A DNA stretch of 64,000 nt, taken from CAYQXJ01 sp964421565 (GTDB lineage Bacteria > Planctomycetota > Brocadiia > SM23-32). Where the stretch lies: contig CAYQXJ010000010.1 in assembly GCA_964421565.1 (NCBI GenBank), positions 1 to 64,000 of the forward strand, read 5' to 3'. Position 1 is the first letter of the stretch. Each line of letters begins with the position of its first letter. A program made the translations under genes and the position numbers. Below the pieces are notes generated by a model. That model was given only the letters and a program-made list of their open reading frames with translations, did no database searches and had not been told where the DNA came from. Below, one piece after another: positions 56,871 through 64,000 of this stretch.

Positions 56871-58142
56871 ATGGCTGCCACGTACCGGATCGAAACGCTC
56901 GGCTGCAAGGCCAACCTGTACGACTCGCAACGGCTTTCGGAGGCGCTCGAGCGGATAGGCTACGTGCCAGCCGCCGGCGAGCAGCCCGCGGATGTCTGCA
57001 TCCTGAACTCCTGCACCGTGACCTCAGGCGCTGATCGCAAAAGCCGCCAGCTTGCGCGACGGCTTGCTCGGGAGAGCCCGGCCGGCCAAGTGTTCGTCAC
57101 CGGTTGCTATGCCACTGCCGCACCCCGGGAGTTGGAGCAGGTGAAAGGGGTACAAGGGGTCTACGGCCGGTATGAATGGCAGGGAATGCTCGAAGCCGTG
57201 CATGGTGGCCCGCTGCCCGATATCGAACGCCTGAACGGTGACTTCGGCATCGACGGTTGGAGCGGCCGCACGCGCGCTTACCTGAAGATACAGGAAGGTT
57301 GCGACGCCTGCTGCGCCTACTGCATCCTGCCGCACGTGCGTGGCAAGCCGCGCAGCCGACCGCTGAAGGACGTGCGCCGCGAGGCCGAACGACTGGTCGC
57401 CAGGGGCTTCCGGGAGATTGTGTTGACGGGCATCCACCTCGGCTTTTACGGTCGAGGATTGAGGGAAGACACCTCGCTTGCGGACGCCGTTCGCGCAGTC
57501 GCCGAAACGCCGGGGCTCGAACGCCTGCGTCTGAGTTCCGTGGAGCCGAACGAGGTGGACGAGGCCCTGCTGGCGGCTATGCAGCACCCGGCCGTCTGCC
57601 CGCACCTACACCTGCCCCTGCAGAGCGGTGACGCCGACGTGCTGAGGAGGATGAACCGCCGCTACTCGTCGAGCGAGTTCCGGGCTGCCGTCGCCCTTGC
57701 CCGGCAGTGGCTGGACCGCCCGGCAATTACCACCGATGTGATGGTTGGCTTCCCCGGAGAGAGCAAGGCACAGTTTGAGAACACTCTTGATCTTTGCAAG
57801 GAAGTGCGCTTCAGCCGCATTCACGTATTCCCATTCAGTCCACGAGCAGGCACGCCCGCCGCGACAATGCCCGGGCAGATTGCGCCGGAGGCGACGGCCA
57901 CCCGCAGCGAGGAACTGCGCACGTGCGCGGAGCGATTGGCCGAGGAATGGGCGGAGAGCTTTGTTAACCGGACGGTAAGGGTCCTGTGGGAGCGGCAGGA
58001 TGAGGAAGGCGAACTGCACGGCTACACGGACCGCTATGTGCGTGTGCGCGCACCCGGGAGCGAATCACTGGTCGGGTGCGTCGAAGAGATACCAATAGTG
58101 GGACGTTGCGGGGACACATTAGTATCTCGTAAGCGCGTATAG
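56871..58142 (+). CDS. mtaB: tRNA t6A37 methylthiotransferase MtaB
   Basis: The 423-residue protein is a radical-SAM methylthiotransferase. Residues about 1-120 are the MTTase N domain (IETLGCKANLYDSQRL, NSCTVTSGADRKSRQ, TGCYATAAPRELE) with three cysteines for an auxiliary cluster. The radical-SAM barrel has CDACCAYC (about 144-151, CxxxCxxC), LTGIHLGFYG and DVMVGFPGES. A TRAM domain ends the protein. The second cluster and T-L-G-C-K-x-N motif match MtaB rather than MiaB, so the likely target is N6-threonylcarbamoyl-adenosine 37 in tRNAs that read ANN codons. It follows malic enzyme by nine bases and has a weak ribosome site. Confidence 0.9.
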   Translation: MAATYRIETLGCKANLYDSQRLSEALERIGYVPAAGEQPADVCILNSCTVTSGADRKSRQLARRLARESPAGQVFVTGCYATAAPRELEQVKGVQGVYGRYEWQGMLEAVHGGPLPDIERLNGDFGIDGWSGRTRAYLKIQEGCDACCAYCILPHVRGKPRSRPLKDVRREAERLVARGFREIVLTGIHLGFYGRGLREDTSLADAVRAVAETPGLERLRLSSVEPNEVDEALLAAMQHPAVCPHLHLPLQSGDADVLRRMNRRYSSSEFRAAVALARQWLDRPAITTDVMVGFPGESKAQFENTLDLCKEVRFSRIHVFPFSPRAGTPAATMPGQIAPEATATRSEELRTCAERLAEEWAESFVNRTVRVLWERQDEEGELHGYTDRYVRVRAPGSESLVGCVEEIPIVGRCGDTLVSRKRV

Positions 58143-58170
58143 CTATTGCATAACGTGCGCACTAAGGTGC

Positions 58171-58188
58171 AGGCAGGCCGACCTGCCT
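58171..58188. repeat. Inverted repeat hairpin between convergent mtaB and coaB
   Basis: A perfect 7-bp stem AGGCAGG/CCTGCCT with loop CCGA lies between the converging genes. No T-run follows on either strand, so its role as a terminator is doubtful. Confidence 0.35.
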
Positions 58189-58234
58189 CTACCGACCCGC
58201 TTGCGTCTGAAGGGCACACTCCGCCGCTTCGGCT

Positions 58235-58924
58235 TCAGCCCGGGCTGAGTTTCGCAGCCAGCAGCCGGCACAACGCCCGTGCGATCTCGCCCTTGGTCTC
58301 CGGATGCGCAACGGCTCGGCCGTCGGCGTCGAGCAAGATGGCCGGGTGCGCTTCGTTGCGGATACTCGTCAGGTCGTTGGCGACGACGAAATCGGCGTTG
58401 CTGGCACGCAGCACGGCCATCGCCTGCCTTGTAAGCTCCTCTTCGTTCAGGCCGACCTCCAGCTTGAAGGCAACCAGGCAGGTGTGCGGCGCCCAGTCAC
58501 GGATGCGTCGGATGACCTTGGGCGTCTTCACCAGCCGCACCGTCCACTCGTCACGTCCCGAAGGTGTTTTGTCTTCGACCGGCGCAGCGGGCACGTAGTC
58601 GAGGACTGCCATCGCGTGGATCACCGCGTCCGGCGGCTCGCGCGTGAGCTCTTCCTGGAGCCTGTGGGTCAGATCATCCACCGTCTCAATGTCGACGATC
58701 CGCAGCCTGTCCGCCTCCTCGGCAGTCAGCTCCCGGCGCTGAGGGGTAACGCTTGAGGGCCCGGCGATGAGTGTGACCCGGGCCCCGCGCGACAGCGCCT
58801 CCAGGGCGATGCGCGCTCCCAGCCAGCCACTGGAGCGGTTGCTGATGTAGCGCACGGCATCGATGTTGCCCCGCGTCGGGCCACTGGTGACAAGGATATG
58901 GCTGTCCTGCAGGTCGTCCGCCAC
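58235..58924 (-). CDS. coaB: Phosphopantothenate-cysteine ligase, stand-alone (CoaB)
   Basis: This 229-residue protein corresponds to the C-terminal half of CoaBC. Landmarks are ILVTSGPTRGNIDAVRYISNRSSGWLG (nucleotide-binding), HAMAVLDYVPA (usual A-A-A-V-A-D-Y/F) and LVAFKLEVG, a family region with the conserved Lys. It joins cysteine to phosphopantothenate using CTP or ATP in coenzyme A synthesis. No CoaC flavodoxin domain precedes it; the bacterial norm is a fused CoaBC. ATG 58924 follows GGGGAGG and GGTGG. Convergent with mtaB and divergent from hisS. A separate decarboxylase must be encoded elsewhere. Confidence 0.85.
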   Translation of the reverse strand: MADDLQDSHILVTSGPTRGNIDAVRYISNRSSGWLGARIALEALSRGARVTLIAGPSSVTPQRRELTAEEADRLRIVDIETVDDLTHRLQEELTREPPDAVIHAMAVLDYVPAAPVEDKTPSGRDEWTVRLVKTPKVIRRIRDWAPHTCLVAFKLEVGLNEEELTRQAMAVLRASNADFVVANDLTSIRNEAHPAILLDADGRAVAHPETKGEIARALCRLLAAKLSPG

Positions 58925-58977
58925 CTTCTGACCTCCCCGGTTTGCAGGCTGTGCGTCGCGCTTGCCCCTTGCGCAGC

Positions 58978-59006
58978 TTTGCAGGTCGGCGGCGTTCTGT
59001 TACAAT
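58978..59006 (+). promoter_or_regulatory. Putative hisS promoter
   Basis: TTTGCA (58978-58983), 17 bp and TACAAT (59001-59006) stand about 70 bp before ATG 59078; shifting the -35 by one gives TTGCAG with a 16-bp spacer. Confidence 0.45.
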
Positions 59007-59077
59007 GCCGCCTCAGCCGCGCCCGTTGGCACCGCGCTGGCCCGTTGTTCTCCGTTCGCCGCCCGTTAGAGCCACTG

Positions 59078-60367
59078 ATGTCTGAGCAGATAAAATCCCT
59101 TCTCGGAACGGAAGACCTGTTGCCCTGGCAATGGGGCCACTGGCGCCGACTCTACGAAGCCGCAAGTGAAGTGTTCAAGCGCTACAACTACGGCGAAATC
59201 CAGCTCCCCATCATCGAGCAGACGCGCCTGTTCATCAAGGGTACGGGCGAGACGACCGATATCGTGCAGAAGGAGATGTACACCATACCGAGGGGTGGAG
59301 ACGATGACGACGAAAGTATTACGCTCCGCCCCGAGAGCACGCCGTCCGTTGTGCGCGCCTACCTGGAGCAGGGCCTGCATAAGACGGATCCCTTCCAGAA
59401 GTTCTACTACTCCGGCCCGATGTTCCGCCGGGAGCGCCCGCAGCGGGGCCGCCTGCGCCAGTTTCACCAGATCGGCATTGAGGTGATTGGCAGCGCAAGC
59501 CCTCTGCTCGACGCCGAGACAGTCGCCGTTGCGAGCGATATCTATCGCGAGGCGGGACTGAGCAAGTTCAGAACCTATGTGAACTCCATCGGTTGCGCGC
59601 AATGCCGGCTGCGCTTCCGCCGGCAATTGCAGGAGCGCCTGCGCGAGCGCCGCGAGGAGCTCTGCATGGACTGCCGCGCACGCACCGAACGCAACGTCCT
59701 GCGCGTCTTCGACTGCAAGCAGGAGGGCTGTCAGGCGATCGTCAACGACCTGCCCGTGATCTCGGACTACCTCTGCGAGGGCTGCCGCGAGCACTACGAG
59801 GCCGTGCTCGCGGGGCTCGAGCGCATCGGCATCGACTGCCGGCAGGATCCGCGACTGGTGCGCGGGCTGGACTACTACACCCGTACGGTGTACGAGATCA
59901 AGCACCCGGACCTCGGGGCGCGCGATACCATCTGCGGAGGCGGACGCTACGACAACCTGGTGGAGCTGTTCGGTGGCCCTTCTCTGCCATGCGTGGGCTT
60001 TGGCTTGGGTGTCGAGCCGACGTTGCTGGCAATGGAGGCCGAACTCGGCGATGCGCCTGATACTTCCCTGAGGCCGGCCGTATACATCGTGTGCTTCGAT
60101 GATGAGGTGCGGCTGGAGTGCTTCGCCATCGCGCAGGAGCTTCGGCGGGCGGGAATCAGTGCCGAACTGGACTACGAGGCGCGCAGCCCGAAGTCGCAGA
60201 TGCGCGTGGCGAACAGGCTCGATGCGCCGCTGTGCTTGCTGATCGGCGGGCGCGAACTGCAGGCCGGTGAGGTGCTCATCAAGGAAATGGCCGGGGGGGA
60301 GCAATGGACCGCCCCCCGCCAGGGTGCGGCCGACGCCGTCACGAAGGCGCTTGCCGCCGGCGACTGA
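59078..60367 (+). CDS. hisS: Histidine-tRNA ligase
   Basis: This 429-residue class II synthetase charges tRNA-His. Landmarks are IKGTGETTDIVQKEMYTI, the motif 2 segment YSGPMFRRERPQRGRLRQFHQIGIE, RGLDYYTRTVYE (the HisRS signature) and GGGRYDNLVELFGG with motif 3 glycine cluster, then an anticodon domain. A cysteine-rich insert (GCAQCRLRF, CMDCRA, DCKQEGCQA, LCEGCRE, about 170-235) is a zinc-binding region seen in many HisRS of this type. I chose ATG 59078; the frame extends 180 bases upstream but that covers the promoter. The C-terminal tail overlaps nothing; the HEAT gene follows after 29 bases. Confidence 0.92.
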   Translation: MSEQIKSLLGTEDLLPWQWGHWRRLYEAASEVFKRYNYGEIQLPIIEQTRLFIKGTGETTDIVQKEMYTIPRGGDDDDESITLRPESTPSVVRAYLEQGLHKTDPFQKFYYSGPMFRRERPQRGRLRQFHQIGIEVIGSASPLLDAETVAVASDIYREAGLSKFRTYVNSIGCAQCRLRFRRQLQERLRERREELCMDCRARTERNVLRVFDCKQEGCQAIVNDLPVISDYLCEGCREHYEAVLAGLERIGIDCRQDPRLVRGLDYYTRTVYEIKHPDLGARDTICGGGRYDNLVELFGGPSLPCVGFGLGVEPTLLAMEAELGDAPDTSLRPAVYIVCFDDEVRLECFAIAQELRRAGISAELDYEARSPKSQMRVANRLDAPLCLLIGGRELQAGEVLIKEMAGGEQWTAPRQGAADAVTKALAAGD

Positions 60368-60396
60368 ATGTAGCCCCGAAGTGGGAGGGTGGAGCG

Positions 60397-61146
60397 ATGG
60401 CTGAGCAAGACATTGAGGGCCTCATCGCCCGGTTGCGGGATTTCCGGACGCGCTCCACCGCCGCCGACGAGCTGGCGGCACGGGGCGCGGAGGCCGTCGA
60501 GCCGGTGCTGAAGGCCCTCGACCAGGAAGGCAACCAGGGCGCCCGTTGGGTGATGCTGAGCGTGCTGGGAAGAACCGGCTCGGCGAAGGCGGTGCCCGCG
60601 ATAGCCCGCCACCTGGAGGATGGCGACTACCAGACCGTGGCGCGTGAAGCCCTGCGCAACATCACCGGGCGTGACCTGGGCCCACTGCCCCGCCCGTGGC
60701 TGCGCTGGGCGGAAGAGCGCGGCCAGGGCACCGTGGCGGATGCCCACCATCTGCCCGATGATACCTTGATTGAGCTGGCGCTCGAGGACGCCGACTGCGA
60801 ACTGAAACGCGAAGCCGAGGGCCGCTACGTCGCCAATGTCGCCCCGGGCCGGGACGTGGCGCGGAAGGTCTGGACCGTCTTCGGTTCGACAGACCACGAG
60901 GGTGCGCCTGTGGTCATCGTCTTTGCCAACTGTGGCCGGGCCGACCCGAAGAACTACGAGGAGGCGCTGAGGATGAACCTGAAGATGCCTTACGGGGCGA
61001 TCGCGCTGAGGGACATCGGCGGCGAGGCGCAGTTCGTAGTCTTCAACACCATATTGCGCGCCGGTCTGAGCCCGGTGGAACTGCGCAAGAGCATACTGAC
61101 GGTTGCCGAACGATCCGAGCGCATTCGTCGACAGCTCTGCGGCTGA
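60397..61146 (+). CDS. HEAT-repeat protein with YbjN-like C-terminal region, unknown
   Basis: This 249-residue protein starts at ATG 60397 behind GGGAGGGTGGAG. Residues about 5-95 look like HEAT/PBS-type helical repeats (TAADELAARGAEAVEPVLKAL and ARWVMLSVLGRTGSAKAVPAIARHLEDGDY). Residues about 110-249 form a mixed alpha/beta region (YVANVAPGRDVARKVWTVFG, VVIVFANCGRADPKNYEEALRMN, QFVVFNTI) recalling YbjN and type III chaperone-like folds. I do not assign a function; a binding role is likelier than catalysis. It lies between hisS and aspS in a close plus-strand operon. Confidence 0.7.
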   Translation: MAEQDIEGLIARLRDFRTRSTAADELAARGAEAVEPVLKALDQEGNQGARWVMLSVLGRTGSAKAVPAIARHLEDGDYQTVAREALRNITGRDLGPLPRPWLRWAEERGQGTVADAHHLPDDTLIELALEDADCELKREAEGRYVANVAPGRDVARKVWTVFGSTDHEGAPVVIVFANCGRADPKNYEEALRMNLKMPYGAIALRDIGGEAQFVVFNTILRAGLSPVELRKSILTVAERSERIRRQLCG

Positions 61147-61207
61147 AAACGATGGGGCCCTGCCCGCATCAGAACCCGAACGGACATCCTGGAGAGCGAC
61201 ATAATCC

Positions 61208-62971
61208 ATGCTGAAACGGACGCACAAGTGCGGGGAACCGCGAGCTGAGCACATCGGCCGGGAAGTCATCGTCAGCGGATGGGTCGCCAACTGGCGCGAT
61301 CACGGCGGGCTGGTCTTCATCGACCTGCGGGACCGCACGGGTATCGTGCAGGTTGTCTTCCGACCCGAGTCGGACGAGCGCATGCACCGTCGCGCCCGCG
61401 AACTGCGCAGTGAGTACTGCATCAGCGTGCGCGGTGTGGTGGAGAGACGCCCCCCGGAGATGGAGAACCCCGACCTGCCGACCGGCCAGGTCGAAGTGGG
61501 CGCACAGGAACTTGAGATCCACAGCGCCAGCGAGCCGCCGCCGTTCGACATCGACGCGCCCGACGACGTTTCCATCGAAGTGCGCCTGCGCAACCGTTAC
61601 CTCGACCTGCGCACCCGTCGCATGCAGCGCCACCTGGAGTTCCGCCATCGGTTGATGCAGACTGCCCGGCGCTACCTGGATGCTCAGGGCTTCATCGAGG
61701 TAGAGACGCCCATGCTGACCAAGAGCACACCCGAAGGCGCAAGGGACTATCTGGTGCCGAGCCGCGTCAATCCGGGCAGGTTCTACGCGCTGCCGCAGAG
61801 CCCTCAGCTCTTCAAGCAATTGCTGATGATCGGGGGGGTCGACCGGTACTTCCAGATCGTCAAATGCTTCCGCGACGAAGACCTGCGCGCCAACCGTCAG
61901 CCCGAGTTCACGCAGATCGACCTGGAGATGTCGTTCGCCGACGAAGGCGACGTTATGGGCATCGTCGAGGGCCTTATGGCCAGCGTCTTCGACAGACTCA
62001 AGGGGCGCAGGTTGGAATTGCCTCTGCCCCGGATCACCTACGCCGATGCCCTGGAGTGCTATGGCACGGACTCGCCGGACTTGCGTTTCGAGTTGCAGAT
62101 CGGCGATATCAGCGAGATCGCCCGTGGGTGCGAGTTCCGGGTCTTCAGTGGCACCGTCGCCGACGGAGGGCAGGTGCGCGGTATCTGCGTGCCGGGCGGG
62201 GCGGAACTGCCCCGCAGCGATGTGGATGGTCTGGTAACCTTCGCCCAGGAGATCGGGGCGAAGGGCCTGGCATGGTTCCGGATCCGTGGGGGGCAGCCCG
62301 AGGGTGGGATCGCGAAGTTCTTCACAGAAGACGAAATCACGGCCATCTGCGAGCGTCTCGGCGCAGAAGACGGGGCCCTGCTGTGTTTTGTGGCCGACCG
62401 CCGCGACACGTGCAACCTGGTTCTCAGTCATCTGCGCAGCCGTGTGGCGCGGATGATGGGCATGGTCGGCGACGAGGACGCGCTGTGCTGGGTTGTCGAC
62501 GCCCCGGCCTTCGAGCGAGACGAAGTGACGGGGCGGCTCACGTTCGTGCACCATCCCTTCACGGCGCCCTATCCGGAGGATATGGGCAAGCTCGACTGCG
62601 AGCCGGAGGCGGTCCGAACGCGCTGCTACGACCTGGTCATGAACGGCCAGGAGGTCGCTGGCGGCAGCATCCGTATCTCGAACTACGACGATCAGATGCA
62701 TGTTCTCAGTGTCCTGGGCTACACACCGCAGCAGATCGAGGCACGGTTCGGGTTCTTCGTCGATGCTTTACGGTATGGTGCTCCTCCGCATGGGGGCATA
62801 GCGTTCGGCTTCGACCGCTTGTGCATGGTCATGCTCGGGCTGGAGGACATGCGCGAGACGATCGCGTTTCCGAAGACGCAGAAGGCGGTGAGCCTGCTGA
62901 CGGGCGCGCCTTCCGAGGTGGACGATGCACAACTGCGCGAGCTCGGAATCCGACTCGATTTCGAGGATTAG
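61208..62971 (+). CDS. aspS: Aspartate-tRNA ligase
   Basis: The 587-residue class IIb synthetase starts at ATG 61208 behind GGAGAG. An N-terminal OB-fold anticodon domain (VSGWVANWRDHGGLVFIDLRDRTGIVQVVF) is followed by the catalytic core: FIEVETPMLTKSTPEGARDYLVPSR (motif 1 region), IVKCFRDEDLRANRQPEFTQIDLEMSF (motif 2), a bacterial GAD insertion domain (about 280-420) and GGIAFGFDRLCMVMLGLEDMRETIAFPK (motif 3). The GAD domain indicates bacterial type. Whether it also charges tRNA-Asn cannot be told without gatCAB or asnS. It follows the HEAT gene by 61 bases. Confidence 0.93.
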   Translation: MLKRTHKCGEPRAEHIGREVIVSGWVANWRDHGGLVFIDLRDRTGIVQVVFRPESDERMHRRARELRSEYCISVRGVVERRPPEMENPDLPTGQVEVGAQELEIHSASEPPPFDIDAPDDVSIEVRLRNRYLDLRTRRMQRHLEFRHRLMQTARRYLDAQGFIEVETPMLTKSTPEGARDYLVPSRVNPGRFYALPQSPQLFKQLLMIGGVDRYFQIVKCFRDEDLRANRQPEFTQIDLEMSFADEGDVMGIVEGLMASVFDRLKGRRLELPLPRITYADALECYGTDSPDLRFELQIGDISEIARGCEFRVFSGTVADGGQVRGICVPGGAELPRSDVDGLVTFAQEIGAKGLAWFRIRGGQPEGGIAKFFTEDEITAICERLGAEDGALLCFVADRRDTCNLVLSHLRSRVARMMGMVGDEDALCWVVDAPAFERDEVTGRLTFVHHPFTAPYPEDMGKLDCEPEAVRTRCYDLVMNGQEVAGGSIRISNYDDQMHVLSVLGYTPQQIEARFGFFVDALRYGAPPHGGIAFGFDRLCMVMLGLEDMRETIAFPKTQKAVSLLTGAPSEVDDAQLRELGIRLDFED

Positions 62972-63017
62972 GGCGTCGCGCGAGGCTGAAAGTACGGATG
63001 GGCCAGGGGAGACCGGG

Positions 63018-63782
63018 GTGTTGAAGGGTGCTCATCCCGTGCGCATCGAGCGTGGGCGCGATCGCGCTTGCCTGATGCTGCATGGGTGGCTGACCAGCCC
63101 GGCTGATTTTGGGGACCTGCCCGGGGCCGTGGACGCTGCCGGTTGGGACGTGTTTGCGCCGCTTGAAGCCGGCCATGGCACACGTCCTGCCGACCTGGAA
63201 CAGACGGGCGCTGAGGACCTGCTCGCGCGCGCCCGCGCCGAATATGAAGCGTTGCGTGATCGCTATCGACGGGTGGCCCTGGTCGGCTTCAGCATGGGCG
63301 GCACGATCAGCACGCTGCTGGCGGCGGAGAACCGGCCGGACCGGCTCGTGCTCATCGCGCCCTTCTTCGCCGTCGAGCAGAAGTGGTATTACGTGCTGCC
63401 GGTGCGCTGGTGGTGTTACCTGCTTTCACCCTTTGCTCGCTACGTTAAGCGACCGCCGGGCAGTATCCCGCTCAACGATAAGAGCCGCCTTGGGGAGATC
63501 GTGATGTACGCCGCATTCCCCACGTGCGCTGTGCGTCAGTTGTTCAAGCTGCGCCGGCTCGCCCTCGAACAAACCAACCTCTCAACACTCAACATGCCGC
63601 TGCTGATGATTTACTCGGAGGGCGACGACGTGGCCTCCCCCGCGGCCATGCGGCACGTGTTCGATCGGCTTCCCACGGGGTCGAAGCGGGAGGTCGTCTT
63701 CACACGCTCAAACCATCATCTTCTGCACGACTATGACCGGCAGGAGGCCGTTCGGGCGGTCGTGGACTTTTTGAGCGATTAG
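63018..63782 (+). CDS. Alpha/beta hydrolase (carboxylesterase/monoacylglycerol lipase-like)
   Basis: This 254-residue protein starts at GTG 63018, six bases after GGGGAG; the frame continues back into aspS but lacks a ribosome site. It has a typical alpha/beta hydrolase order: LMLHGWLTSPADF (oxyanion loop, about residues 20-32), the nucleophile elbow VGFSMGG (about 93-99, Ser at the centre), a cap region with WYYVLPVRWWCYLLSPF, the acid Asp in YSEGDDVASPAA (about 202-213) and the His in SNHHLLHDYDR. The catalytic triad is complete. Relatives (Est30-type) cleave short- and medium-chain esters. No signal peptide is visible, so it is cytosolic. It lies 46 bases after aspS and is probably co-transcribed. 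Confidence 0.85.
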   Translation: MLKGAHPVRIERGRDRACLMLHGWLTSPADFGDLPGAVDAAGWDVFAPLEAGHGTRPADLEQTGAEDLLARARAEYEALRDRYRRVALVGFSMGGTISTLLAAENRPDRLVLIAPFFAVEQKWYYVLPVRWWCYLLSPFARYVKRPPGSIPLNDKSRLGEIVMYAAFPTCAVRQLFKLRRLALEQTNLSTLNMPLLMIYSEGDDVASPAAMRHVFDRLPTGSKREVVFTRSNHHLLHDYDRQEAVRAVVDFLSD

Positions 63783-63862
63783 GCGAGCCCGGCGGTGCGT
63801 GCCAGCAGGAGTGGAGCACACTCCGACAACCGAGCGTCACTGGAATTCACGCGCCCCTTTGC

Positions 63863-63868
63863 TATAAT
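63863..63868 (+). promoter_or_regulatory. -10 element of the tRNA-Thr gene
   Basis: A perfect TATAAT lies 16 bases before the tRNA. The matching -35 (CTGGAA at 63840-63845, 17-bp spacing) is weak. Confidence 0.5.
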
Positions 63869-63884
63869 CCATTTTCCAGTCGGG

Positions 63885-63959
63885 GCCAGCGTAGCTCAAT
63901 GGTAGAGCACGGCTTTCGTAAAGCCGATGTTGAGGGTTCGATCCCCTCCGCTGGCTCCA
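63885..63959 (+). tRNA. tRNA-Thr (anticodon CGT)
   Basis: The acceptor stem GCCAGCG/CGCTGGC pairs fully, the D arm is GCTC with AATGGTA and GAGC, the anticodon stem CGGCT/AGCCG encloses loop TTCGTAA with anticodon CGT (reads ACG), and the T arm is GAGGG, TTCGATC, CCCTC. Position 73 is T and CCA is encoded in the DNA. The family assignment follows from the anticodon; U73 is less common than A73 for this class. Confidence 0.95.
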
Positions 63960-64000
63960 TTCCTGCGTGTACAGGCCGGTGCCTTCTGCTCGCTGCCGCC
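63960..64000. other. Right edge, unassigned
   Basis: Forty-one bases after the tRNA with no recognisable feature. Confidence 0.4.

Noticed and set aside
58171..58188. Hairpin between mtaB and coaB as a bidirectional terminator
   Set aside because: No T-run on either side; I report only the inverted repeat.
1..64000. CRISPR arrays, insertion sequences, integrase or rRNA genes
   Set aside because: I found no regularly spaced repeats, transposase motifs, attachment sites or rRNA segments anywhere in the window.

Overview
The window is GC-rich bacterial DNA with one 100-N scaffold gap, so it probably comes from a metagenome-assembled or draft genome. Several traits suggest a diderm from or near the PVC/FCB side of the tree (Planctomycetes, Lentisphaerae, Hydrogenedentota or Armatimonadetes-like): LpxB, two sulfatase-family enzymes, GH78, GH9 and a large GH-like protein, a prepilin-like protein with a C-terminal VDGH motif, and a zinc-ribbon-headed secretion ATPase. 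This placement is inferred from gene content only; no rRNA is present. Genes are closely packed, with Shine-Dalgarno sites before most starts. Many operons have a putative housekeeping promoter with a TTGC- or TTGA-type -35 and a TANNNT -10, usually exactly 17 bp apart.

Layout. 1-2.4 kb: a truncated nuclease-methyltransferase restriction enzyme and a decayed DUF4258/YgiT toxin-antitoxin pair (minus strand). 2.6-8.6 kb: an arylsulfatase-like enzyme, then a minus-strand operon of a zinc alcohol dehydrogenase, a phosphodiesterase/phosphatase-superfamily enzyme and altronate dehydratase. 8.9-15.2 kb: a minus-strand operon of two glycosyltransferases and a Nudix/eIF2B-like fusion, plus phosphoglucose isomerase. 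15.4-25.1 kb: alpha-L-rhamnosidase, a DUF192 protein, an SNF-family transporter, an Hsp20 gene behind a probable sigma-54 promoter, LpxB, and a sodium:solute symporter with its small accessory protein. 25.2-30.0 kb: a minus operon of ACT protein, SurE, lipoprotein and Gfo/Idh-like protein, and a membrane-anchored GspE/PilB-like ATPase.

30.3-36.2 kb: PRPP synthetase, ArgS, a HAD protein, an AAC(3)-family acetyltransferase and a pseudopilin-like protein. 36.6-50.4 kb: LarA-like protein overlapping a 999-residue GH-like enzyme, ADP-forming acyl-CoA synthetase, a methyltransferase, an A-type flavoprotein, a sulfatase overlapping a secreted GH9 enzyme, and a divergent thymidylate synthase. 50.5-53.7 kb: DUF2062 protein, MgtE with a long hairpin-rich leader, and a gene-poor stretch around the assembly gap. 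53.7-64 kb: PP2C phosphatase and a predicted pseudokinase, malic enzyme, MtaB, stand-alone CoaB, HisS, a HEAT protein, AspS, an alpha/beta hydrolase and tRNA-Thr(CGT).

Taken together, the genes suggest a heterotroph that degrades sulfated, rhamnose- and uronate-containing polysaccharides, imports products by sodium-coupled transport, and feeds them into central metabolism (UxaA, Pgi, malic enzyme, ADP-forming acetate production). Oxygen is handled by an FprA-type flavoprotein. The most unusual items are the pseudokinase/PP2C operon, the zinc-ribbon and transmembrane secretion ATPase, the structured mgtE leader, the sigma-54/UAS architecture at hsp20, and the deletion-fused toxin-antitoxin remnant.
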